DNA from: Desulfotignum sp.
GTDB taxonomy: Bacteria > Desulfobacterota > Desulfobacteria > Desulfobacterales > Desulfobacteraceae
Length of the DNA: 59,163 bases
Assembly (NCBI GenBank): GCA_011389555.1
Contig: JAABUD010000021.1
Span: 1 to 59,163, forward strand
Direction: 5' to 3'
The notes under the pieces are model-generated. The model was not told the origin of the DNA and searched no databases. It worked only from the letters and a program-made list of their open reading frames with translations. The translations under genes and the position numbers were made by a program. The stretch's first letter is position 1, and each line of letters begins with the position of its first letter. Shown piece by piece: positions 27,013 to 35,988 of the stretch.

Positions 27013-27041
27013 TTGACTTTTCAGACCCGACTGTTTATCCT
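27013..27041 (+). promoter_or_regulatory. Sigma-70 promoter for purM-tsaD
   Basis: TTGACT (27013-27018), 17-bp spacer, TATCCT (27036-27041). Divergent from the hom promoter with the -35 boxes only 7 bp apart, so the two may compete for polymerase. Confidence 0.55.
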
Positions 27042-27088
27042 CTGGAAAGATTTTACAGGCAGTCAATTGTCCAGACAAGGTGGATTTC

Positions 27089-28132
27089 ATGAATGATTCG
27101 TTGACGTATGCAGATGCCGGAGTTGATATCGACAAAGCCAACCAGCTGGTGGACCGGATCAAGGATATTGCCCGATCCACCCCCAGGTCCGGTGTCATGG
27201 GAGAAATCGGCGGGTTCGGAGGACTGTTCTCCCTCAATCTTTCCAATATCGAAAATCCGGTACTGGTCAGTGCCACGGACGGGGTGGGCACCAAACTGAA
27301 AATCGCGTTTCTCATGGACCGGCATGACACCATCGGCATGGATCTGGTGGCCATGTGCGTCAACGACATCATTGTCCAGGGTGCCAAGCCGTTGTTTTTT
27401 CTGGATTACCTGGCCATGGGTTGTCTGGACAACGCGGTGGCGGAACAGATCATCACAGGCATCGCCCGGGGGTGCACCCAGGCCGGATGCGCGTTGATCG
27501 GCGGGGAAACCGCTGAAATGCCGGGACTTTATCAGGCCGGTGAATATGATCTGTCCGGATTTTCCGTCGGCATTGTCGACAACAACAAAATCATTGACGG
27601 TTCCTATATCCGTCCGGGACATCAGCTGATCGGTCTGGCCTCCAGCGGCATTCATTCCAATGGATTCTCCCTGGTCAGAAAAATATTTTTCGATCGCTGC
27701 AAATACGATGTGCACACACACATGCCGGAACTGGGCACCACCCTGGGAGAGGAACTGTTACGTCCCACCACCATCTATGTGACCCCGATCCTCAATCTGA
27801 TGCGGGATCTGCCCGTTCACGGGCTGGCCCATATCACCGGGGGCGGCATCGATGAAAATATCATCCGGGTGATTCCGGATGCCTGCAAGGTTCTGATCCG
27901 CAACCATACCTGGGAACGACCGGCCATATTCGATCTGCTCCAGACATCCGGCCATGTGTCGGATGCCGAGATGCACCGGACCTTCAACAACGGCATCGGC
28001 ATGATTCTGGTCATCCCGGAAAAATCCGCCGAAGATGTCATGGACCGGATGAAGGCCATGGAAGAGAAGGCGTTTTTCATCGGTGAAGTCGCAGACAGAA
28101 ATGAAAATGAACCACAGGTCCAGTGGATCTGA
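27089..28132 (+). CDS. purM: Phosphoribosylformylglycinamidine cyclo-ligase
   Basis: AIR synthetase, fifth step of de novo purine synthesis (347 aa, normal). Motifs: LTYADAGVDIDKAN, SATDGVGTKLKIAF, CVNDIIVQGAKPLFFLDYLA, GGETAEMPG and HITGGGIDENI. I chose ATG 27089 because AAGGTGG lies just upstream, rather than the GTG nine bases earlier. tsaD follows after 6 bp. Confidence 0.97.
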   Translation: MNDSLTYADAGVDIDKANQLVDRIKDIARSTPRSGVMGEIGGFGGLFSLNLSNIENPVLVSATDGVGTKLKIAFLMDRHDTIGMDLVAMCVNDIIVQGAKPLFFLDYLAMGCLDNAVAEQIITGIARGCTQAGCALIGGETAEMPGLYQAGEYDLSGFSVGIVDNNKIIDGSYIRPGHQLIGLASSGIHSNGFSLVRKIFFDRCKYDVHTHMPELGTTLGEELLRPTTIYVTPILNLMRDLPVHGLAHITGGGIDENIIRVIPDACKVLIRNHTWERPAIFDLLQTSGHVSDAEMHRTFNNGIGMILVIPEKSAEDVMDRMKAMEEKAFFIGEVADRNENEPQVQWI

Positions 28133-28138
28133 TTCTTT

Positions 28139-29146
28139 ATGATCGTTCTGGGCATTGAATCTTCGTGTGATGAAACCGCGGCCGCCGTCGTAGACGGATA
28201 CGACCGGGTCCTGTCCTCGGTGATCGCGTCCCAGGTGGACGCGCACAGGCCCTATGGGGGCGTGGTTCCGGAACTGGCATCCCGCATGCACGTGGAGGCC
28301 ATCACCCCGGTGGTGACCCGGGCCATGGACAAGGCCGGGCTTTTGATTCAGGATATAGACGGGGTGGCGGCCACCCGGGGCCCCGGGCTTGTGGGGGCAC
28401 TGCTGGTGGGATTTTCCTTTGCCAAAGCCTTTGCCTGGGCCCGGCACCTGCCTTTTGCCGGTGTCAATCACCTGGAGGCCCATATTCATTCCCTGCTTCT
28501 GACCCGGCCGGCACCCGAATTTCCGTTCATCGCCCTGGTGGTCTCCGGCGGACATACCAATATTTATCATGTGTTTTCCGACAACCGGTTCGAACTGATG
28601 GGCCAGACCCGGGATGATGCGGCCGGAGAAGCCTTTGACAAAGTCGCCAAAACCCTGGGGCTGGGATATCCGGGCGGACCCGGGATCGAGGCGTTGGCAA
28701 AAAAGGGGGATCCGGGAGACATTGTTTTTCCCAGATCGCTTCTGGAAAAAGGCAGTTTTGATTTCAGTTTTTCAGGACTGAAATCCGCGGTGGCCCGATA
28801 TGTTCATGAGCATCCCCTGCAAAGCCATGAAGACAAAGCCCGGGTGGCGGCCGCGTTTCAGAGCGCGGTCATCGATGTGGTGTGCGAAAAACTGCTGGCA
28901 GCGGCCCGATCCCGCTCCTGCCGGCAGATCGGCATCTCCGGCGGGGTTGCCGCCAATCAGACCCTGGTGGCGGCTTTGACCCGCCGGGCCGCCCGGCATC
29001 GGATCCGGGTGATGGCCCCGCCCGTGTCTCTGTGCGGGGACAATGCCGCCATGGTGGCGGCCAGAGGGGCGGTCATGATCCGGGACGGCCAGACCTGCGG
29101 CCTGGACCACGACGTGTTTTCCAGGGCCTTGAATCTATCCGCCTGA
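28139..29146 (+). CDS. tsaD: tRNA N6-threonylcarbamoyladenosine synthase subunit TsaD
   Basis: Transfers threonylcarbamoyl to A37 of ANN-decoding tRNAs (335 aa). ASKHA fold motifs: GIESSCDETAAAVV, the metal-binding NHLEAHIHS, LVVSGGHTNI and CGDNAAMVAARG. The conserved GGVAAN segment is present (ISGGVAANQTL). Shares a transcript with purM; its 3' end overlaps the convergent nagZ by 12 bp. Confidence 0.97.
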   Translation: MIVLGIESSCDETAAAVVDGYDRVLSSVIASQVDAHRPYGGVVPELASRMHVEAITPVVTRAMDKAGLLIQDIDGVAATRGPGLVGALLVGFSFAKAFAWARHLPFAGVNHLEAHIHSLLLTRPAPEFPFIALVVSGGHTNIYHVFSDNRFELMGQTRDDAAGEAFDKVAKTLGLGYPGGPGIEALAKKGDPGDIVFPRSLLEKGSFDFSFSGLKSAVARYVHEHPLQSHEDKARVAAAFQSAVIDVVCEKLLAAARSRSCRQIGISGGVAANQTLVAALTRRAARHRIRVMAPPVSLCGDNAAMVAARGAVMIRDGQTCGLDHDVFSRALNLSA

Positions 29147-30151
29147 CAAACGATCCGGTTTTTTCCACCCCAGGTACTTTTCCTTGTACCGGTACATTCT
29201 TTCCAGAGACAAATGGTTCGACTCCTGCCTTTTTTGATCCGATGCCAGCAACCGGGTCAGGGCCGCGACCGCTTTTTCGATATCCGGCCCCTGATGACAG
29301 ATCAGCGCCAGATCGATCCCCGATGCCAGGACCCGGTCCATGCAGGTGTCCATATCCTGATCAATGGCTTTCATGTCCAGGTCATCGGTGAGCACCAGAC
29401 CGTTGAACCCCAGGGTGTGTCTGACCAGGTCATGGGCAATGGTCTTGGACAGGCTGGCCTGCCATCGGGGATCCAGCCGGGGGCACAGAATATGGGAGAT
29501 CATGATGCCGGCCGCATCCGCGCGGACCGCTGCTTCAAAAGGGACCAGGTCCACGGCCTGAAGATCGGAAAGATCCACGTCCAGTTCGGGCAGGTGATGG
29601 TGGGAATCCAGCACGGTGCGGCCGATGCCCGGAAAATGCTTGGCCACGGCCATGATTCCGGATGATTGCAGGGTGTGGATCACGGTGGTGCCCAGATTTG
29701 CCACGGCTTCTGCATCTCCGGGAAACGCACGGGTTTTCATGATGGAATCGGTGGGGTCGGACACCACATCCATCACGGGTGCCAGGTTCATGTTGATCCC
29801 CACTTGCTTGAGTTCTCCGGCCGTGATCCGGGCAAAGGCGCCGGCTTCTTCCCGGGTCCGGATCTGGGGATTGCCGTCAAACTGGGTGAACGGGGGCGGA
29901 AGACGTGATACGGCCCCGCCCTCCTGATCCACGGCAATGAACAGCGGGGGCAGATCACAGGATGCGGCACATGCCTGGGCATCTGCGCACAGACGGGTCA
30001 CCTGGGCCGGAGACACAATATTCTGCCGGAACAAGATAATACCCCCGGCCTGATATCGATGGATAATGGTTTCCAGGTCCGCATTGAAATCCGTGCCGTT
30101 GAACCCCAGCATCAACCGCTGGCCGGCCAGGTGCCGGACCGTCTTATCCAT
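29135..30151 (-). CDS. nagZ: Beta-N-acetylhexosaminidase NagZ (GH3)
   Basis: Removes N-acetylglucosamine from muropeptides in peptidoglycan recycling (338 aa). GH3 hallmarks: AVDQEGGAVSRL, NLAPVMDV, VAKHFPGIGRT with DSHHHLP for substrate and acid-base function, and the nucleophile region GLVLTDDLDMKAI. The start is ATG 30151 (or GTG 30163); either overlaps the end of the His-rich gene, so the two are translationally coupled. No signal peptide, consistent with a cytoplasmic enzyme. Confidence 0.93.
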   Translation of the reverse strand: MDKTVRHLAGQRLMLGFNGTDFNADLETIIHRYQAGGIILFRQNIVSPAQVTRLCADAQACAASCDLPPLFIAVDQEGGAVSRLPPPFTQFDGNPQIRTREEAGAFARITAGELKQVGINMNLAPVMDVVSDPTDSIMKTRAFPGDAEAVANLGTTVIHTLQSSGIMAVAKHFPGIGRTVLDSHHHLPELDVDLSDLQAVDLVPFEAAVRADAAGIMISHILCPRLDPRWQASLSKTIAHDLVRHTLGFNGLVLTDDLDMKAIDQDMDTCMDRVLASGIDLALICHQGPDIEKAVAALTRLLASDQKRQESNHLSLERMYRYKEKYLGWKKPDRLSGG

Positions 30152-30449
30152 GCAGGTTTTCACCGGCCTGTTTCAATTGCTGCGTCACTTTTTCAGACAG
30201 GTCTCCGGCCTGTTTCAGGCGGGCGGCAACCGTGTCCAGTCCGGCCTGCTCCGCTTTTTTTGCCCAGGAATAAAAATTGTCCTTGTGGCTGTCATTGTGA
30301 TCCACCCAGTGGGCCAGGAGCACGTCCAGCTTTTCTTTCGTGGACATGTCCGGTTTGCCGTCATGGGCGTGCGTATGGGCATGATCGTGATCATGGGAAT
30401 GATCATGACTGTGGGTATGGTTGTGGCCGTGTTCGTGATTGTGACTCAT
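30144..30449 (-). CDS. His-rich small protein, probable metal-binding (DUF8180-like)
   Basis: 101-aa protein. Residues 1-31 are almost only His alternating with Asp, Asn, Ser, Thr or Ala (HNHEHGHNHTHSHDHSHD), a likely Ni, Zn or Co store. The rest is a helical domain (LLAHWVDHNDSHKDNFYSWA) of the kind annotated as DUF8180 in anaerobes, recalled from memory. ATG 30449 has GGAG upstream. Overlaps nagZ. Whether it is a metal chaperone is inferred from composition only. Confidence 0.8.
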   Translation of the reverse strand: MSHNHEHGHNHTHSHDHSHDHDHAHTHAHDGKPDMSTKEKLDVLLAHWVDHNDSHKDNFYSWAKKAEQAGLDTVAARLKQAGDLSEKVTQQLKQAGENLHG

Positions 30450-30589
30450 AAAAAGACTCCATGTAAATAATTTTCCGGAACCACGGGTTCCGGCGTATGG
30501 CGATTCTTGTATTGTTTGATACCCATGTTTTCCGTAATTTATCAAGTTTTTTTTCCTTGTCTTTCCTTGGGTATTGTAAAATAATCTCA

Positions 30590-30618
30590 GGGTTGTTATT
30601 GAAACAAACAAACAACCC
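30590..30618 (+). promoter_or_regulatory. Stem-loop against the ribosome site of the SH3 gene
   Basis: GGGTTGTT (30590-30597) and AACAACCC (30611-30618) form a perfect 8-bp stem with a 13-nt loop, ending at the first base of the CGGAGG Shine-Dalgarno. It could tune translation or stabilise the leader. Confidence 0.45.
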
Positions 30619-30627
30619 GGAGGTAAC

Positions 30628-31233
30628 ATGCGTGTATTTTCTATTTTTTTGTTGAGCGGAATCCTTATTTTCAGCGGGGTGACCGGATATTCCCAATCCC
30701 GCATCGGCTATGTCACGGATATGCTGGTTCTCACCTTCAGACAGGGACCCGGCCCTTCATACCCGGTGATAAAAACACTGGAAAGCAATACCCGTCTGAC
30801 CATCCTGGATGAACAGGATGGCTATTACAAGGTACAGCTGTCATCCGGAGATACGGGGTGGGTGGACCGGCAGTTTGTGACATTTGACACGCCCAAGGCC
30901 CTGACGATCGAAAAAATGGAAGAAGAGCATGCTGCACTGAAAAAACAGTTCGCTGAATTGTCCACGGCCCATGCACGACTCAAAGACCGGATGGCCGACC
31001 TGCCTGAAAATTCCCAAGACCTGCTTCAGGTGAAAGAAAAAAACAACCGCCTGGAAAACGAAAACAAACAGCTGTCCATGCGGATCGAAAACCTGGAAAA
31101 CGAATCTGAAAACCTGCTTAAAACCCGTATGATCAAATGGTTTCTGGCCGGTTTCGGGGTCATTCTCTTCGGATGGATCCTGGGTCAGACCGTTTCGGGC
31201 AGAAACCGCAGATCCCGTTCTTTACTCAATTAA
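30628..31233 (+). CDS. SH3-domain membrane-anchored protein (TIGR04211-like)
   Basis: 201-aa envelope protein: signal peptide (residues 1-22), bacterial SH3 domain at about 25-90 (YVTDMLVLTFRQGPGPSYPV, LDEQDGYYKVQLSSGDTGWV), a coiled coil at about 95-165 (VKEKNNRLENENKQLSMRI), and a C-terminal membrane helix (WFLAGFGVILFGWIL) with a basic tail. This is the architecture of TIGR04211. Strong GGAGG before ATG 30628. Divergent from the His-rich gene. Likely binds peptidoglycan or another envelope ligand. Confidence 0.88.
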   Translation: MRVFSIFLLSGILIFSGVTGYSQSRIGYVTDMLVLTFRQGPGPSYPVIKTLESNTRLTILDEQDGYYKVQLSSGDTGWVDRQFVTFDTPKALTIEKMEEEHAALKKQFAELSTAHARLKDRMADLPENSQDLLQVKEKNNRLENENKQLSMRIENLENESENLLKTRMIKWFLAGFGVILFGWILGQTVSGRNRRSRSLLN

Positions 31234-31275
31234 GCCGGATACAGTGAACCCGGACATCACCCCACGGCCCGGACG

Positions 31276-31289
31276 GAACCCATGGGTTC
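31276..31289. promoter_or_regulatory. 14-bp perfect palindrome upstream of the acyl-CoA ligase promoter
   Basis: GAACCCATGGGTTC lies 28 bp before the -35 box of the acyl-CoA ligase promoter. Position and symmetry suit a regulator site; the regulator is unknown. As RNA it could also end the SH3 transcript, but no T tract follows directly. Confidence 0.35.
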
Positions 31290-31316
31290 ATTCCAGGCAT
31301 GAAACATTGTTTTTCC

Positions 31317-31345
31317 TTGACACTTGTATCTTAAAACGATTTATT
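31317..31345 (+). promoter_or_regulatory. Probable sigma-70 promoter for acyl-CoA ligase
   Basis: TTGACA (31317-31322), 17-bp spacer, TTTATT (31340-31345). Leader about 70 nt to the TTG start. Confidence 0.4.
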
Positions 31346-31422
31346 GTACGCACGGTTTGTCCAAAACCGCTGTGTTGCCGCAAATGACCGAGAAACTTAC
31401 CCCGTTTAGAAAGGAGCCGACC

Positions 31423-33105
31423 TTGGCCGATCAACGTATGTATGAAAAAAAAATCTGGCTGGATTCTTATGAACCAATGATTCAGGGCACCATCGATTTT
31501 GAAGACATTCCGGTGCCGCAATTCCTGACGCAATCGGCAGCTCAGTTCCCGGACCACCCTGCCCTGATTTTTCAGGGATACAGCGTGAGTTTCAAAGAAC
31601 TGGATGACATGGTTGGAAAATTCGCTGCCGCACTCAAGGATTTCGGCATCCAAAAAGGGGACAGCGTCGCCATTCTGCTGCCCAATGTGATTCCCTGTGT
31701 CGTGGCCTATTATGCCATCTTGAGAATCGGCGGTATTGTCGTGTTCAACAACCCGTTGTACTCGGACCGGGAACTGGCCCACCAGTTTACAGATTCCGGA
31801 TCCAAATGCCTCATCACCCTGGACCTGCTGACCGAACGGATGGTGAAACTGCGGGAAACAACCGATATCAAAACCATTGTGTACACCTCCATCGGCGATT
31901 ATCTTCCGTTTGTCAAACGGCTGCTGTTTCCGCTGGTGGCCAAGAAAAAAGGACTGGCGGCAGAGGTGTCGCCGGCATCGGATCTGCATGCGTTCAAGGA
32001 TATCATGGCCCGGTATACGGCCGATACTGCCCAGGCCGAACTGACCATGGATGACGTGGCCATGTATCAGTACACCGGCGGCACCACCGGGGTTTCCAAG
32101 GGCGTGATTCTCACCCACGGAAACATCTCCTGTCAGATTCAGCAGATCGAAGCCTGGTTTCCCGAATTCGACAAAGGGGCGGAAATCATGCTGGGAGCCC
32201 TGCCCTTTTTTCATGTCTTCGGCATGTCGGTATCCATGAACCTGGCCATCCGCCTGGCCTGGACCAATGTGCTGGTACCCAAGCCCCAGGCCGAACCACT
32301 GCTGGAAGCCATCTCCAAATTCAAGGTCACGTTCGCCCCGCTGGTCCCCACCATGTATATCGGCATACTGGATCACCCGGACCTGGAGCATTCCGATCTG
32401 ACCAGCATCAAAGGCTGTTTTTCCGGAAGTGCCCCTCTGCCCCTGGACGTGATCAGCAAATTCGAGGAAAAAACCGGTTCCGTTATCGTGGAAGGATTCG
32501 GCCTGACCGAATCATCTCCCGTGACCCATGTGAATCCCTTCCGGGGCCAGCGGAAAGTCGGCAGCATCGGGATTCCGCTGCCTGAAACCGAATGCCGGAT
32601 CGTGGATCTGAAAGACAGTACCCAGGAGGTACCCGCGGGAGAACCCGGCGAGCTGCTCATACGGGGCCCCCAGATCATGAAAGGGTATCTGAACAAACCC
32701 GAAGAAACCGCCAAAACCCTGACCCAAGACGGTTTTCTGTGTACCGGTGATGTGGCGAAAATGGATGAGGAAGGCTATTTCTACATTGTGGACCGCATCA
32801 AGGACATGATCATCTCCGGCGGATACAATGTCTACCCCAGGGACATCGATGAAGTGCTGTATGAACACCCCAAAATCCTGGAAGCCTGTGCCGTGGGCAT
32901 TCCACACCCCAAACGCGGGGAATCCATCAAGGCGTTTGTGGTGCTCAAACAGGGCCAGACCCTGACGGAAAAAGAAGTGTTCGACTATTGCGCCGAAAAA
33001 CTGGCCAAATACAAACTGCCGGTGGCCGTGGAATTCCGTGAGGAGCTTCCCAAATCCAATGTCGGCAAAATTCTGCGCAAGGATTTACGCAGACAGCAGG
33101 AATAA
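31423..33105 (+). CDS. Long-chain fatty acid-CoA ligase (AMP-forming)
   Basis: Activates fatty acids to acyl-CoA through an acyl-adenylate (560 aa). Family motifs: P-loop YTGGTTGVSKGVILTH, EGFGLTESSP, the hinge region GDVAKMDEEGYFYIVDRIKD and catalytic Lys in KSNVGKILRKDLR. The start is a TTG at 31423, placed 6 bp after AAGGAG; the frame is open further upstream but no other start has a ribosome site. Chain-length preference cannot be read from sequence. Upstream of aconitase, consistent with complete oxidation of fatty acids. Confidence 0.92.
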   Translation: MADQRMYEKKIWLDSYEPMIQGTIDFEDIPVPQFLTQSAAQFPDHPALIFQGYSVSFKELDDMVGKFAAALKDFGIQKGDSVAILLPNVIPCVVAYYAILRIGGIVVFNNPLYSDRELAHQFTDSGSKCLITLDLLTERMVKLRETTDIKTIVYTSIGDYLPFVKRLLFPLVAKKKGLAAEVSPASDLHAFKDIMARYTADTAQAELTMDDVAMYQYTGGTTGVSKGVILTHGNISCQIQQIEAWFPEFDKGAEIMLGALPFFHVFGMSVSMNLAIRLAWTNVLVPKPQAEPLLEAISKFKVTFAPLVPTMYIGILDHPDLEHSDLTSIKGCFSGSAPLPLDVISKFEEKTGSVIVEGFGLTESSPVTHVNPFRGQRKVGSIGIPLPETECRIVDLKDSTQEVPAGEPGELLIRGPQIMKGYLNKPEETAKTLTQDGFLCTGDVAKMDEEGYFYIVDRIKDMIISGGYNVYPRDIDEVLYEHPKILEACAVGIPHPKRGESIKAFVVLKQGQTLTEKEVFDYCAEKLAKYKLPVAVEFREELPKSNVGKILRKDLRRQQE

Positions 33106-33201
33106 TAGGATTGAATCTTGAACTATTGTCGGATTGATAATATCCTTGGGTGCCAATTACATTCGTTTGCATCATAATTTACAACCCGGGGAGTTTTTAC
33201 C

Positions 33202-35892
33202 ATGGCCGACCAATCGATTGTGCAAGACCTGCTGTTCAAAGACAAAACGTATACCATTCACAACATTCAGTCGCTACAGACACTTGGCGCACCCGACATC
33301 AATACCCTGCCGTTTGCCGCCAGGGTATTGATTGAAAATCTGGCCCGGCATGTCGACGGCACCACCGTTCGGTGGGACGATGTACTGGCTGCCTGCCGGT
33401 TTTATGCCCGACCGTCGGATGACTCCCAGCTCATCGCATTTTACCCGGGCCGGGTCCTGATGCAGGACTTTACCGGGGTCCCGGCCATGGTGGATTTTGC
33501 CGCCATGCGGGATGCGGTGAAAGACGCCGGGCTGGACCCCGCCAAAATCAATCCCCTGGTCCCCGTGGATCTGGTGATCGATCACTCCATCCAGGTGGAT
33601 TACTTCAGAGAGAAAAATGCGTTTTTTCTCAATGCCCGAAAAGAATACGAGCGCAATGCCGAACGGTATCAACTGCTGAAATGGGCCCAGAAAAATTTTG
33701 ATAATTTCCGGGTGGTCCCGCCGGAATCCGGCATCTGTCACCAGGTCAACCTGGAATACCTGGCCACGGTGGTGGCCACCAAAGAGCATAACGGCCGGTT
33801 GCTGGCTTTTCCCGACACCCTGGTGGGCACGGACTCCCACACCACCATGATCAACGCCTTAGGGGTACTGGGCTGGGGGGTCGGCGGCATCGAAGCGGAA
33901 GCCGTCATGCTGGGGCAGCCCTATTTCATGAACCTGCCGGACATCATCGGGGTCCGGTTTTCCGGCACCCCGAAAAAACAGGTCACTTCCGCGGATATCG
34001 CACTGTATGTCACCCAGGTGTTACGACAGGAAAATGTGGTGGAAAAAATCGTGGAGTATACCGGGCCGGGGTTGAAACACCTGACGCTCACGGACCGGGC
34101 CACCATTGCCAACATGTGTCCGGAATACGGGGCCACGGCCGGATTTTTCCCCGTGGACGACCAGACTTTGCTCTACCTGAACCAGACCCACCGGCCGGAT
34201 GCCGCGGCCCTGGTGGAAACCTACTGCAAAACCTGCGGGCTGTTCAACACCCATGAAACCCGTCCTGTTTTTTCCAAAGTGATCGATGTGGACCTGTCTG
34301 CCATCACCACGTCTGTTGCCGGTCCGACCCGGCCCCAGGACCGCCTGGCGCTGGATGAAGTAAAACCAAAGGTGCAGAAAATATATGACCTGCCCGCCAG
34401 GAAGACTCGTAAGATTCTGCCCGAAAATATGCCGGCGGACAAACAGGTGCCGGCGTTGACCCATGGCAGTGTGGTGATCGCGGCCATCACTTCCTGCACC
34501 AACACGTCCAACCCCTATACCATGATCGGTGCCGGGCTGGTTGCCAGAAAAGCCGTGGAAAAAAACCTGTCCGTTCCCTGGTATGTGAAGACATCCCTTT
34601 CCCCGGGCTCCCGGGTGGTCCTGGATTATCTGAAAGATTCCGGTCTCATGGCGGATTTTGAGCGCTTAGGCTTCAACAACACCGGGTTCGGATGCATGAC
34701 CTGTATCGGCAACTCCGGGCCTCTGGAGCCGTTCATTGAAAAAGCCATCAAAACCCATGACCTGGATGTCATATCCGTGTTGTCCGGAAACCGCAACTTC
34801 GAAGCCCGGATCCACCAGGATGTGAAAGGCAATTTTCTGATGTCCCCGATCCTGGTGGTGATTTATGCCATTGCCGGCAGGATCGACATCGATTTTGAAA
34901 CAGACCCGTTGGGCGTTGACAAAGACGGCACCCCGGTATTCATGAAAGATCTCTGGCCGGAACCCGAAGAAGTGGAAGCGTTTGTGGAAACGTATGTCAA
35001 AACCCGGTTTTTCAAAGATCAGTACGCCAGAATATTCGCGGGAGACAAACTGTGGCAGGAACTGACCGTGGCAGAATCCGCCACGTTTTTGTTTAACCCG
35101 GCCTCCACCTATATCCGCAACCCGCCTTTTTTCCAGCAGTTTTCTCTGACTCCCCCGGCACCGGCCGATATCCAAAATGCCAGAGCCCTCCTGGTTTTAG
35201 GGGATTCGGTCACCACGGATCATATCTCTCCGGCCGGGGCCATTCCCGTGGACTATCCAGCCGGCCGGTATCTGGTGGAAAACGGCGTGTCCGCCCTGGA
35301 ATTCAATTCTTATGGATCCCGAAGAGGCAATCACGAAGTGATGATGCGGGGCACATTCGCCAACATCCGCATCCAAAACAGGCTGGCCAAAGGCACCGGG
35401 GGCGTCACGACCCTTTTTACGGACAACACGCCCGCATTTGTGCCGGACGGCACGCCCGCATATGTGTTTGATGCCGCCCGGGCCTACCAGGAAAAAGGAG
35501 TGGATCTGGTGGTGTTCGGCGGCAGGGAATACGGCACCGGATCTTCCCGGGACTGGGCCGCCAAAGGGACCCGGCTGTTAGGTGTCAGGGCGGTCATCGC
35601 CCGGTCCTTTGAACGGATTCACCGGTCCAATCTGGTGGGCATGGGGGTGCTGCCCCTGACCTTCAGACCAAAGGACTCCTTTGAATCGTTGAACCTGACC
35701 GGAGATGAACAGTTCACCATCAAGGGACTGGATACCCTCGGGCCGTACAGCGAACTGACCGTTGTGGCCCAAAAAAACGAGCAGACAACGTCGTTCAAAG
35801 TGATTGCCGGTCTTTACACCGATATTGAAGTCGCCTACATCCGGCACGACGGCATTCTTCAATATGTATTGCGCCATATTATCGCAGGATGA
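33202..35892 (+). CDS. acnA: Aconitate hydratase A
   Basis: Isomerises citrate and isocitrate in the TCA cycle (896 aa, AcnA/IRP type). Cluster ligands are in SCTNTSNPYTM and FGCMTCIGNSGPL; other family motifs are LVGTDSHTTMINALGVLGWGVGGIEA, YGSRRGNHEVMMRGTF and GREYGTGSSRDWAAKGT. Ribosome site GGGGAG is 8 bp before ATG 33202. In sulfate reducers with oxidative TCA cycles this is needed for complete acetate oxidation. Confidence 0.97.
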   Translation: MADQSIVQDLLFKDKTYTIHNIQSLQTLGAPDINTLPFAARVLIENLARHVDGTTVRWDDVLAACRFYARPSDDSQLIAFYPGRVLMQDFTGVPAMVDFAAMRDAVKDAGLDPAKINPLVPVDLVIDHSIQVDYFREKNAFFLNARKEYERNAERYQLLKWAQKNFDNFRVVPPESGICHQVNLEYLATVVATKEHNGRLLAFPDTLVGTDSHTTMINALGVLGWGVGGIEAEAVMLGQPYFMNLPDIIGVRFSGTPKKQVTSADIALYVTQVLRQENVVEKIVEYTGPGLKHLTLTDRATIANMCPEYGATAGFFPVDDQTLLYLNQTHRPDAAALVETYCKTCGLFNTHETRPVFSKVIDVDLSAITTSVAGPTRPQDRLALDEVKPKVQKIYDLPARKTRKILPENMPADKQVPALTHGSVVIAAITSCTNTSNPYTMIGAGLVARKAVEKNLSVPWYVKTSLSPGSRVVLDYLKDSGLMADFERLGFNNTGFGCMTCIGNSGPLEPFIEKAIKTHDLDVISVLSGNRNFEARIHQDVKGNFLMSPILVVIYAIAGRIDIDFETDPLGVDKDGTPVFMKDLWPEPEEVEAFVETYVKTRFFKDQYARIFAGDKLWQELTVAESATFLFNPASTYIRNPPFFQQFSLTPPAPADIQNARALLVLGDSVTTDHISPAGAIPVDYPAGRYLVENGVSALEFNSYGSRRGNHEVMMRGTFANIRIQNRLAKGTGGVTTLFTDNTPAFVPDGTPAYVFDAARAYQEKGVDLVVFGGREYGTGSSRDWAAKGTRLLGVRAVIARSFERIHRSNLVGMGVLPLTFRPKDSFESLNLTGDEQFTIKGLDTLGPYSELTVVAQKNEQTTSFKVIAGLYTDIEVAYIRHDGILQYVLRHIIAG

Positions 35893-35936
35893 TACCGGTC
35901 GTCGTTTAATATATTGAAAATATGTGCTATGATCAC

Positions 35937-35954
35937 GCCGATTTTTCAATCGGC
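35937..35954 (+). promoter_or_regulatory. Stem-loop between aconitase and malic enzyme
   Basis: GCCGATT-TTTC-AATCGGC, a perfect 7-bp stem. No T tract follows, so it is more likely a processing or stabilising stem, or a weak terminator, than a full terminator. Confidence 0.4.
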
Positions 35955-35988
35955 CATTAACCCAAACAAGCAAGGACACGTTCATACC

